NCBI RefSeq assembly: GCF_000183385.1
Contig: NC_014760.1
Span: 434,001 to 498,000, forward strand
DNA from: Mycoplasmopsis bovis PG45
Lineage (GTDB): Bacteria; Bacillota_I; Bacilli_A; Mycoplasmatales; Metamycoplasmataceae
Reading direction: 5' to 3'
DNA: 64,000 nucleotides
Shown: one piece after another, positions 1 to 9,792 of the stretch
Position numbering within the stretch: the stretch's first letter is position 1
Layout: every line of letters starts with the position of its first letter
Notes under the pieces: model-generated
Database searches by the model: none
Told to the model about the DNA's origin: nothing
The model's input: only the letters and a program-made list of their open reading frames with translations
Position numbers and translations under genes: made by a program

Positions 1-52
1 ATTTGATGAAAGCAACATTCCACCAGAATTCAGATTTAATAACACCAAATAA
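1..52 (+). CDS. 3' end of an unidentified gene (partial)
   Basis: The first bases read open in frame 2 and end with FRFNNTK and a TAA stop at 50-52. Only about 16 codons are visible, so the product cannot be named. It lies 53 bases upstream of the F1-like ATPase operon on the same strand; in related mycoplasmas this neighbourhood often holds a surface lipoprotein, but that is inference. An 18-base hairpin (68-85, arms TTATTAGT/ACTAATAA) follows and could be a weak terminator. Confidence 0.4.
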   Translation, partial: FDESNIPPEFRFNNTK

Positions 53-105
53 TCCTATAAAATAGAGTTATTAGTAAACTAATAAATTAATAATAAAGGA
101 GTAAT

Positions 106-1617
106 ATGCATTCAAAATCAATTAATATTGAAGAAAAAAGAATATATGATGATAGTCAAAGCTTAGCTAATAAGCAAAGAAAAAGCTTTATTGTTACTCT
201 ATATAAATCCTTCCTTTTATCATATTTCTTTGTTTCAATGCTTTGCTTACTGTTTTTAATGCCTCATGGATTATTTAGTAAAAAAATTATTGGTTCATAT
301 GTTTTTATATTTGACTTTTCATTGCTAAGAACACTAGATGCTAACTGAATATTTATCTTTAGACTATGCTTATTTGGATTTATATATTTTTATGGACTAC
401 TAAAGGCATATCTGAATATCAATAAAAACAAAGAACACATACGGATCTATGGTATTTGATTTAGCATCTACTGAGCCTTATCAATTGCAGGATTTCTTTT
501 ATTCTTTACTTATCACACATTAGAAGTTAAGAAACTAGTATATGTCTTATTTGCTTTAGTTATTTTCTTATTAACTGACATTTCATATGCTTTATTTAAC
601 TTTAATACCAAAAAGAAAACAGAACCAGTTATATATCAAAGTAAAATACCATTAGTAATTGACTTAATTTCTAGAATTTTACTTACCGCAATAACTCTTG
701 CAGTTTTTTTTGGATGAGCATACTCATATACAGGAAGTCCGAATACAATTGTAAGAATGTTTGCGTTAGCTAATGAAAATAATAAAAACATTCCTTACAA
801 TGCCTTTTATACTACTGCCTTTAAACTATTCAAAGTCAAAAGTGCACTTAATTTTATTATTGTTATCTTAATGTCATTAGTTATTGGTCTACTATTGTTA
901 GGACTTAAAATATATTCAATTTGATCATTAGCATATAAACAATTAAGATCGCAAATTTTTAAGGACAGATTACAACTTTATTTAGTTGGAATCTTATCTT
1001 CAGTAATTTGATTACTTAGCTTATTTAAGTTAAAATATCCGCCAACACACGAATTATTTGGTCAAGCTGAATCATTGCAATATTTAAATATTCTTTTCGG
1101 TTTATTTAACCTAGGTGCTGCAATTGGGTTTATAGCATTATTATTTGTTAAAAGAATAAAGCTAAATAGCATTTTAATTAAAACAACAATTATGGCACTA
1201 TTTCAATGAGTAATTTGAACTAGTTATATGATTGCCAACTTTATTAACAAGCAACCTACAATTGCCTTAGTTAATTTATTGCTTACAGCTTTATCATCGT
1301 TAGTTATTTTCTACTTTTATTTTAGAAAAAGTAAACTTAGTGCAATTTCAAATTCACTTGCTATAAGTTTAAATACTATCTTGTTATTCATCTTAATTTT
1401 GGTTTTTGGCTTTAATCAAGTGCTTTTAGCTGAAAACAATAAGAGCTTAATTATTTTAAGTACCAATTTATCAGTGGCACAAGTAATTTCAATAATTATT
1501 GTCTTATTCCAAATGATTTATTTAACATACTCACTAACACAGTTAATATTAGTTATCAAAAAGACTTCAGTACTCAATGATGAAGTTATAGAAAAGAGAA
1601 GTTATGAAAAAGCATAA
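106..1617 (+). CDS. F1-like X0 ATPase-associated polytopic membrane protein (MSC_0624-type)
   Basis: A 503-residue protein when TGA is read as Trp. After a charged N-terminus of about 25 residues it is nearly all hydrophobic helices, roughly ten or more membrane segments. It opens a run of seven overlapping genes that includes alpha- and beta-like F1 subunits, the set known in mycoplasmas as the F1-like X0 (type 3) ATPase; the membrane partner there is the MSC_0624 family. It probably forms the membrane X0 part that the ATPase drives, but its substrate is unknown. The start follows an AAGGAG ribosome site at 97-102, and its stop overlaps the next gene by 14 bases. The family call rests mainly on gene order. 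Confidence 0.75.
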
Positions 1618-2101
1618 ATTAGAAAACAATTCAATGTTTAATATTTATAACCAATTTGAAGAAGCTAAGATGAGTGCTGATTTTGTTGACTACAACAAAT
1701 TAATGGCACAAGTTTTATTAGATTGTAATCTTGGCTTTAATTCACATGAGTATGTTAAATTCAGTTCGAACTTTGACGAAGCATTAAGCAAAAAATTTGA
1801 CATTGTTTTAGAAAAATTTGTAATTACATTCAATGTTAATCACAAATTTAGTCTAGATGCATTAGTACCTATGCTTAAATCTAGTGAAGATTCAAACACT
1901 GAAGCAGTTAATTTTGCAAGCAGCCAAGAGCCTAAATTTAATAACTTATTAAAGTTATATAATAAGTTAATTAATGATTTAGTTATTGCTAATAATAAGT
2001 ATGTTGAATTATTTCCTAATATCATTGTTTTTAGGTCTAAAAACACAAACTCGCTAAAAATTCTTTTTGATGCATCAAGCGCATTATTCAGAGGTGAATA
2101 A
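1604..2101 (+). CDS. F1-like ATPase-associated protein (MSC_0623-type)
   Basis: A 165-residue soluble protein without signal peptide or clear membrane segment. It overlaps the upstream membrane gene by 14 bases and shares one base with the next start (TAATG), so translation is probably coupled. I recognise it by position: the second small gene of the F1-like X0 ATPase cluster, between the membrane subunit and the gamma-like subunit. The sequence has no catalytic motif that I can see. A peripheral or stalk role is likely but not shown. Confidence 0.65.
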   Translation: MKKHKLENNSMFNIYNQFEEAKMSADFVDYNKLMAQVLLDCNLGFNSHEYVKFSSNFDEALSKKFDIVLEKFVITFNVNHKFSLDALVPMLKSSEDSNTEAVNFASSQEPKFNNLLKLYNKLINDLVIANNKYVELFPNIIVFRSKNTNSLKILFDASSALFRGE

Positions 2102-3021
2102 TGGATTTGAAGAAGCTAGAGAACAAATTAGACAATCTAAAAAGAATTGAACAAAAGGTTAATAATGACAAAAATATTTTGCTTATTGACATAATGAAGC
2201 AAAATAGACTACTTTCTTTTTATGTAAAAAATGCTAGACATAACAAAAATATGATTTTAGCCTTAAGAAACGAGTATTCATTCAAGAGTTTATTAGTTTC
2301 AAAAGATGACTATCCATTTAAATCACTGGCCATTATTAAAAAAATAAGAAACTTATTTATAAAGCCTAAAGAATTATGAATATATTTAACTGAAGAGCAA
2401 AAATATGCAACTGATTCTTATTCTAGGTATGAAAACAACATATTAACTAACACTAAAAAAGTAAATGCTGACTTTATTACAATTGGTAAAAGAGCGGCTG
2501 AATTTTGCAAGCTTAATAATTTAAACATTATCTATGAAATAGATAATTCAGATATATACTCTGACTTATCATGAAGACTATGTCAAATTATTAAATTTCT
2601 ATTTGCTCAAGAAAATTATGAATCATTGCACTTTGTTATAAATTCAAATAAAAATATAAATGGTAATTTTACTATTTTGCCTGTAAATGAGTTTAATATA
2701 GACATTTTAAGCGAATCAAGTTATGAATCTGAAGACATCAATATTAAGAGTTTTAAAATTTTCCCAAATATTGATCAATACATAAGCAGTCAAATTAATT
2801 CATTTATTGAAAACTCAGTGCAATCATTATTAGTTGAATCGTCGTTTTATAAATCAAAAATAGGTTTAGTTTCAACTAACAAAATCATTAATGAATTAGA
2901 TGATGAAATGAAAAAAATAGGCAAGAAAATCATCAGAATCAAACGTGAAAATGAAATTGAGGAAATTGTTTTATTAACTAGCAACAACAAAAAATTTCTT
3001 ACTAGAGGAGATAATAACTAA
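2101..3021 (+). CDS. F1-like ATPase gamma-like subunit (MSC_0622-type)
   Basis: A 306-residue protein. It begins and ends with long charged helices (residues about 1-75 and 215-295) around a middle alpha/beta section, which is the layout of an F1 gamma subunit: two end helices forming the rotor coiled coil. Canonical gamma is about 280-290 residues. Sequence identity to classical AtpG looks very low, as expected for the type 3 cluster, so the call depends on layout and on its place before the alpha- and beta-like genes. Start and stop each share one base with the neighbours. Confidence 0.65.
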
Positions 3022-3485
3022 TGAGTCAAAATGGTTTTAATGTTGTTATCAACTTTATAGGAAATAAAGAAGCTATATTTAATAATGCTTTAGTTTACTT
3101 TAATGCAGATGATGAAGGCGATTGAGTACAGCTAGTTGATAATTCAATTTTAGGCTATGAAATTATCTTGCTTAAAATTGTTGATTTAAGTACAAATAAA
3201 AATAAATATATATTTGCAAAAAACACAAACATTACAGTTTCAAACAATACAATTAATATTTATACATTTTCTGAATTAACCTTTTTTATAGAGACAAAAG
3301 TTAAAAAACAATATAGTGAACAATATAAAGAGATTAATAAAAAAGTTGTTGCGTTAGAAGCTATGCAACAATTAGGAATGAGCATTGATCAATTGTTAGA
3401 ATTTAATAAGCTAAAAGATGAAAAATACATTTTAAAAATGAAAAATATACATAAACTAAAGGAAGAGGGGCAGCATGAAGATTAA
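3021..3485 (+). CDS. F1-like ATPase epsilon-like subunit (MSC_0621-type)
   Basis: A 154-residue protein starting at the ATG that overlaps the previous TAA and containing one TGA-Trp codon at 3123-3125. The N-terminal 90 residues look beta-rich; the last 50 residues are a charged helical tail. A beta sandwich followed by helices is the F1 epsilon plan (usual length about 130-140). It overlaps the next gene by 11 bases. The assignment is by architecture and operon position, not by a diagnostic motif. Confidence 0.6.
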
Positions 3486-5718
3486 GAAAATACTTCTATT
3501 TGCTAAAGCAATTAGTCCGGCTGTTACTACCCCTATTGCTTTAGTTTCTGTTAGTGCTAACGGTAATTTAGATAAACGTTTAGATGGCAACAATACTACT
3601 AACGGCACAAGCGGTTCTAAAAATAACAGCAATAGCGCCAATAATGGAACAAATGGCTCATCATCAAGCTCATCTGGCACTTCTAGCAAGAAAAAAGAAG
3701 TTAGCCCACAATTTAGTTCTTTTAAAGATAAAGCGCAAAACGCAGTTGATGCTGTTTTAAAAAAAGCAGTTGAAAAAGTTATTACTTTCACTGATGAAGA
3801 ACTTAAAAAAATCGACTTATCAAAGTCACAAGATCAAAGCCAAGGAAATAAGGAAGGCTATTTAGAAAAAATAGAAAAACATGTTTATTTAAAGGCTTTA
3901 AATAAGCTTTTTAAGGAAAAAAAAGATGCTTTAAAAACAGTTGAAGACTACGCTAAATTAGGTCTTCCAGTTACCTTCCCTTTTATCATTGCTAATGATA
4001 AAAAATATGATGTGGGTACAGTTAAATTCAATGGTAAAGAATATAAAGATATAAAAATTGGTAAAGATAAAAAGCGTGATTATACAGAAGTTATTGAAGA
4101 AAAAAACAAAGATAGCATAACTAAATTGGGCGAAGAAGACAATGTTGCTTCAAATCCACAATTTGAAGCCGCGCTTAACAAATACACCCAGGACTTAGAA
4201 AAATCAATTTTAGAAATGGTTTATAACCCTAAAGAGATTCCTAAGCTTGGCAAGGATATCTTTTTAAAAGACGTTAAGTTTGATGCTAAAGTAGAAGGCT
4301 TTACAGTCAAGCATCCACAAAATAGCAACAGTTGAGAAGATTACATAACCAAAGGAATTAAGCGTAAATTTGTTGATTTTGACTTAAAACAAAATCAAGA
4401 ATTTAAAGTTATTGATGAAACTCAACCTTCACCAAAAGTTAATCCACCTAACTTGCCTGATATTACTAATAAACCATTAGTACCGGGAAAACCACCAACT
4501 AATAATGAAACTGCCAATCCATTAGAGCAGTCAGAAACATTATTATATTTAGAACCTTATGTTAATTATAGATACTCATCAAATTCTGTTAGTACAATAG
4601 CTAATTTATTTAGAAACTCTAATGGCGCTGACAAAGAAAAAATATTTTTCTTTAATAACCCAATAAACACTAGATTTAAATATACTGTTAACGACTTTGA
4701 TGGTTCTAACACTTTTACAGTCAAAATAACTGATACTGCTAAACAAAATAGTTCTAGAACTTATAAAGTGCCAAAAAATAAACTAACTTATGATCCTAGA
4801 TTTATGTTTTTATTCCAAAAACAATCAGAGACATTGAGTGCTAAATTCACACAGTTATATAAAGCACTTATGCTAGATGAAAAAATTGATTATTCTAAAT
4901 TAGCTCATAATGAATTACAATTGTCGCTCTATGGAATGGTAAATACAGCAACAAAAATAGTTACTGATAAAAAGTTTACTGAACTATGAAATAACATTAT
5001 TATTAAGTATGCTAATAAAATTAGTACTCCTAAATCTGATGATAATTTTAAGAGTGTAGTAAAGAGTTCTAGTCAAGTTGTAATTGATGAATTAATTCAG
5101 GCATTAAGCGCTTCAGAATTAAATAACCAGCCATTTTGAAGCTCATTAGTTAATGCATTAACTGTAGTTGAAAGCGATTTAAAAGAAACTGCTAATCATA
5201 AAGAAACTAGAGCAAAAATAATAAGCAAGTTTAAGACTTTAAAATTAGACTTTAAAGTCTTAGACAATACATTTACACTTTTAAATGAATCGCTTTTAAA
5301 ACTTAGAGCATCAGCTAATAACTGAGCAAAAAGTTTCCAATATAGCAAGTGATTTGATGAATATACAGCTAATGTAAAAGATGTAAGAGAGAACATTGAA
5401 TTCTTAAGAGACTTCTTAGAGCCAACAGTACCAAGCGAAAAGTCTGATGAACTTAAGAAACTACAAGATAGCTATAAAAAAGCTATTAATAAGATAAAAA
5501 CAAGCAGAAGCAGTGTTAACAAGGCATATTATGCTATTGGTGGAACATTATTAATAATTGGATTATTGTTAACACTAACAAATGTCTTGATATTTACAAT
5601 TAAATATAAAAACAAATTGAATAAAGCAATTAAAAGTGCATTTGGTATTTCAATTTCAGTTTCAGCTATAGTGGCTCTTGTTGGAATAATTTTAATATTA
5701 CTAGGACTTAAAGGATAA
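3475..5718 (+). CDS. F1-like ATPase-associated large surface subunit (MSC_0620-type)
   Basis: A 747-residue protein (TGA read as Trp). Residues 1-28 form a basic-hydrophobic signal sequence without a cysteine lipobox. Residues about 30-80 are a low-complexity Asn/Gly/Ser linker. A long charged helical body follows, and two membrane segments lie near the C-terminus (from about 5520 and 5640 on the DNA). Most of the chain should therefore be outside the cell, anchored at its end. It sits between the epsilon-like and alpha-like genes, as the MSC_0620 family does in other mycoplasmas. The exported body links the cytoplasmic ATPase to a surface activity; its exact role is unknown. Confidence 0.7.
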
Positions 5719-5721
5719 TAA

Positions 5722-7296
5722 ATGAAAGCAAATAATAATATAAACATTATTACAAATGTCAATTCAGCTTATAATGATATGCCTAGAATAAGTGCTGTAT
5801 TTGACTATATTATAGAAGTAAAAGGAAAATTTAATTACAGACAACAACAAGTTTTCACTTCTAGCAAAAACGAAAATGCAAGACTATTTTTAATTAGTGC
5901 TTTTGCTGACACAGCTTATTTATTAAGTAATGAAGAAGGTAGAAAGTTAGCTATAAACGATAAAATAGTTTTACTTAATGAAACTAATGAAGTATTTACA
6001 TCAAATGAGCACTTTGGCAAAGTTATTGATATCTATGGTAATGCTATTTTGCCAGTTTCACAAACTATTAGTAAAACTAATGATTCAGTTTCATCAGAAA
6101 TGTTTAAGTTAGCACATGACTTAATGAAAGTGCAAAGACTTAATGAGCAACTATATACAGGAATTAATGCAATTGACTTATTAATTCCTATTGGTAAAGG
6201 CCAAAGAGAATTAATTATTGGTGATAGACAAACTGGTAAAACACATATAGCACTTAATGCAATTATTAACCAAGCTGCTAAGGGAACTAAATGTATATAT
6301 GTTGCTATCGGACAAAAGAGAGAAAGTATATCTAAGATTTATAACACTTTAAATCAGCACAATGCGCTTAAAAACACAATTATCATTGACGCCCCTGCTA
6401 ATAGTGCATATGAGCAATATTTAGCTCCTTACGTTGGGATGGCTCATGCCGAAAATATTTCTGCTACTGATGATGCGTTAATTATTTTTGATGACTTAAC
6501 TAAACACGCTAATATTTTTAGAGAAATTGCCCTATTAAGTAATAAACCAGTTGGAAAAGAAGCTATGCCAGGCGATATGTTCTTTGCTCATTCGCAATTA
6601 TTAGAAAGAGCTGGCTCATATAAAAATAGAAAAACTATTACAGCGCTTCCTATTATCCAAACAGTTGATGGTGATATTACTAGCTTAATTGCTTCAAATG
6701 TTATTTCGATAACAGACGGACAAATTGTTACTAGTGCAAAATTATTTGCTAAAGGTATTTTGCCAGCCATCGATATTGACTTTTCAGTCTCTAGAACAGG
6801 CTCAAGCGTACAAGATAGAACAATTGCTAAAGTTGCTGGAGTAATTAACAAAATTTACAGAAAATACAAAAGACATCTTAAGCTTTCAATGCTTGATTAC
6901 GAGCTAAATAAAGAAGTTTCAAACTTAATGTACAAAGGAAAAATGGTTGATAAACTCTTTTCACAAAGAGGATACTCACTTTATTCATATAACTTTGTGC
7001 TAATGATGAGTAAAATTATTCAATGATCTTTAATTAAAAATGTTAAAGACGAACAAAAGGCATTAATGTTTATTGATGAATTCATTAATAATTATGCTGA
7101 AGGTAAAAAACACTTTGAGATAATAAAATCTAATAACGATTATGATGATGAAATAATGAAAAACTACTTTGCATTTGCATTGCAAGAGTATTCAAACTAT
7201 GCAAATTTAGGTTGAGAGTTACAAAACGAACACAGCTTTTTACCTATCCAAGAGAAATTTTTAAATGAAATTGCACTTAAATTAGGAGATAAATAA
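5722..7296 (+). CDS. F1-like ATPase alpha-like subunit (MSC_0619-type)
   Basis: A 524-residue protein with the F1 alpha P-loop GDRQTGKT near residue 170, a preceding TGINAIDLLIPIGKGQRE stretch, and SRTGSSVQD near residue 355, all hallmarks of alpha-type subunits. Catalysis belongs to the beta-like partner; this subunit is expected to bind nucleotide without turnover. The gene starts three bases after the upstream stop and shares one base with the beta-like start. One TGA-Trp codon at 7024-7026 splits the frame if the standard code is used. It is clearly diverged from housekeeping AtpA, as expected for the extra type 3 ATPase rather than the main F1F0. Confidence 0.9.
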
Positions 7297-8675
7297 TGAA
7301 TGGAAAAATTATAAATATACTAGGAGATGTTGTTGAAGTTGAATTTAGCAAAGGCAATTTACCTTTAGTAAATCATTTGCTAACTACACACGATGGACAA
7401 ACATATTTGTTAGTTAAGTCAATTATCAATGAATCAACTATCAAAGCTATAATAATTTATTCATTTAGTTCAATTTCATTAAGCGACAAAGTAGTAAATA
7501 CAAAGAGAAGTTTTATGGTGCCTGTTGGTCCTTTAGCTAAAGGTAATATCTATAGCTTTAAAGGAGCTTCACTAAATAATCCTACTGCTCCTAGCCCTGA
7601 GTATGTAGAAATGGACTCGATCATTAATAATGACAGAGAAATAAATACAAAGTTTGAATTAATTGAAACTGGAATTAAAGCAATTGATTTCTTTATTCCA
7701 ATTGTAAAAGGCTTTAAATTAGGCATTTTCGGTGGTGCTGGTGTCGGTAAAACTGTGTTAATGAAAGAAATAATTTTCAACGTTAACAACAAAAATAAAA
7801 ACACATCAAACATTTTTATCGGTTCTGGTGAGCGTTCTAGAGAAGGTATTGAACTTTATGATGAATTAGTTCAATCTAACTTGATGAAGAACTCAACTAT
7901 GTATATCTCGAAAATGAATGAATCAGCTGGTGCTAGAATGTCAATTGTACCTATTGGTATAACTGCTGCTGAATATTTAAGAGACAAGCAAAAAGAAGAT
8001 GTCTTATTATTTATTGATAACATTTACCGTTTTGTGCAAGCTGAAAATGAAGTTAGTGCAACATTAGGTAAAAAGCCTTCTGTAGGCGGCTACCAATCTA
8101 CTTTAGAAAGTGATGTAGCTAATGTTCAAAATAGATTATTCAAGAATAAAAATGGCGCTATAACATCATTTCAAACTGTGTTTTTACCAATGGACGATTT
8201 AAGCGATCCTTCTGCTGTGGCTGTTTTTAACCACTTAGATGGTAACTTAGTTCTTTCGCGTGATCAAGCTGCTAAAGGTATTCTTCCAGCTTTTGACCCG
8301 CTTGCTAGTTCATCAAACTCAGTTGATGAAACAATTATTGGTAAGAAACATCTAGACGCAATAATTGAAGTAAAGAAAATATTAAAAGCTTACAAAGATT
8401 TAGAAGATGTTATACTGATTCTAGGTTTTGATGAATTAGATGCTGAAAGCAAGATTATTGTTAAAAAGGCTTTACAATTAGAAAACTTTTTTACACAAAA
8501 CTTCTTTATGACTGAGCACTTTACAAAATCACCAGGTCAATATGTACCTATGGGTGAAACTGTTGATAGTGTCATCAGAATTGTTAATGGCGAATATATA
8601 AAACAAAGTCCCGAAATATTTGCCTTTGTTGGCTCAGCACTAAACATTAAAACTGACAAAGAATTAGGACTTTAA
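7296..8675 (+). CDS. F1-like ATPase beta-like subunit (MSC_0618-type)
   Basis: A 459-residue protein carrying the catalytic Walker A GGAGVGKT (residues about 145-152), a GSGERSREG stretch, the LLFIDNIYRF Walker B region and the VGGYQ/TLESD region, all as in F1 beta subunits. It should hydrolyse ATP in the hexamer with the alpha-like subunit. Length is close to classical beta (about 460-475). It is the last ATPase gene, followed after 22 bases by a lipoprotein gene. Confidence 0.9.
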   Translation: MNGKIINILGDVVEVEFSKGNLPLVNHLLTTHDGQTYLLVKSIINESTIKAIIIYSFSSISLSDKVVNTKRSFMVPVGPLAKGNIYSFKGASLNNPTAPSPEYVEMDSIINNDREINTKFELIETGIKAIDFFIPIVKGFKLGIFGGAGVGKTVLMKEIIFNVNNKNKNTSNIFIGSGERSREGIELYDELVQSNLMKNSTMYISKMNESAGARMSIVPIGITAAEYLRDKQKEDVLLFIDNIYRFVQAENEVSATLGKKPSVGGYQSTLESDVANVQNRLFKNKNGAITSFQTVFLPMDDLSDPSAVAVFNHLDGNLVLSRDQAAKGILPAFDPLASSSNSVDETIIGKKHLDAIIEVKKILKAYKDLEDVILILGFDELDAESKIIVKKALQLENFFTQNFFMTEHFTKSPGQYVPMGETVDSVIRIVNGEYIKQSPEIFAFVGSALNIKTDKELGL

Positions 8676-8697
8676 GAACAAATTGGGGGGCAAATAT

Positions 8698-9768
8698 ATG
8701 AAAAGAGATAAAATTAAGAAATTATCAATTTTAACCTTTTCACCACTTTCAGTTGTTTCAACATTTGCAATTATTTCTGCTTCTTGTGAGTCTATAGAAA
8801 AGGCTGAGGCGCCACAGGTTGTGGGCATAGAGAGTAGTGCACCATTAAGCAATTCTGATGTTAAAAGCCAAGATATTACTATAAAAAAAGAGAAGACTGA
8901 CAATAAGTCGGAAGGTTTAAAAAATCCTTCAAAATCTGAAAAGTTTGCTACCCCCTCCTTTACTATTGAAACTCCAAATATAGACCCAAAAATTTTTAAA
9001 GATTCATTTGATGATGTTAAGGATTTATTTGATAAGAATTCAAAGTCTGCAACGGAATTATTAAATAAATTTTGAACATCTAAAAATTACGATAGTCTGT
9101 ATGAAAGCATATCTCTTACAGAACAATTAATCAGTAAATTAAGTGATTCTACTAATATATCAAATAAAGAAAATGTTAAACAATATCTAAAGTCTCTTAA
9201 TGAAATAATAAGCGAACAAAGCGAATTACTTAGTTCACTAGATAGCAATGAATTAGGATCAATTCAAGGCAAAAAAGATTTAGTTTCGCTTAAGAGCAAA
9301 TTCGAAAAGCTGTCAACAGAAGATTTTGAACAAAATATAAAAAATGTTTTAGATGTGGTTTCAAAATTAGTAAAAAATGTGTTTCCATCAATTGAATACA
9401 AATTAAATGAAGTTGATAAACTTGGTGAAAAAGATTTATTGTTAGCATATAAATATTACAATGAGATAAATGACTCAAACAGTCAAGCATTAAAACACCT
9501 TATATTTTTAATTAATAAATACACAAAAGAATATGAAGAATTAAATAAGAAATATCAACCATTACGTAGTGAGTTAGAAAGTTACAATAAAGATTGATGA
9601 TTTTCATTTAAATCAGTATTTAGTCCTAGTTTAAGCACTAGATATAATCAAGTGTTTAAAGAGGTTAGTAAATTAGTTCCACAAATAAATAAATTGGTTG
9701 AAAAAATTAAGAAGTTGGAAGCTTCAAAAGCAGTTTTGACCAAAACTCCTGTGAAAAAAGCAAAGTAG
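8698..9768 (+). CDS. lipoprotein at the end of the F1-like ATPase operon
   Basis: A 356-residue protein. A signal peptide ends in ISASC with Cys30 as the lipidation site; residues about 35-90 are a polar linker, and the rest is long charged helix, probably coiled coil. I chose ATG 8698 because it follows a run of six G (8685-8690) that acts as the ribosome site; an upstream TTG would lack one. It is probably co-transcribed with the ATPase. Published clusters pair the ATPase with an immunoglobulin-binding protein (MIB) and protease (MIP). This protein sits where a MIB could be but is less than half the usual size, so I do not call it MIB. Confidence 0.75.
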
Positions 9769-9784
9769 TCAACTTTGCTTTTTT
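9756..9784. terminator. bidirectional terminator between ATPase operon and DUF31 gene
   Basis: Arms AAAAGCAAAGT (9756-9766) and ACTTTGCTTTT (9772-9782) pair perfectly around a five-base loop, with T runs on both strands. It overlaps the 3' end of the lipoprotein gene and lies just before the stop of the convergent protease gene, so it should serve both. Confidence 0.85.
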
Positions 9785-9792
9785 GTTTACTT

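Noticed and set aside
8698-9768. Calling the ATPase-linked lipoprotein MIB
   Set aside because: It is 356 residues against about 700-800 for known MIBs and shows no repeat or domain I could match; position alone is not enough.
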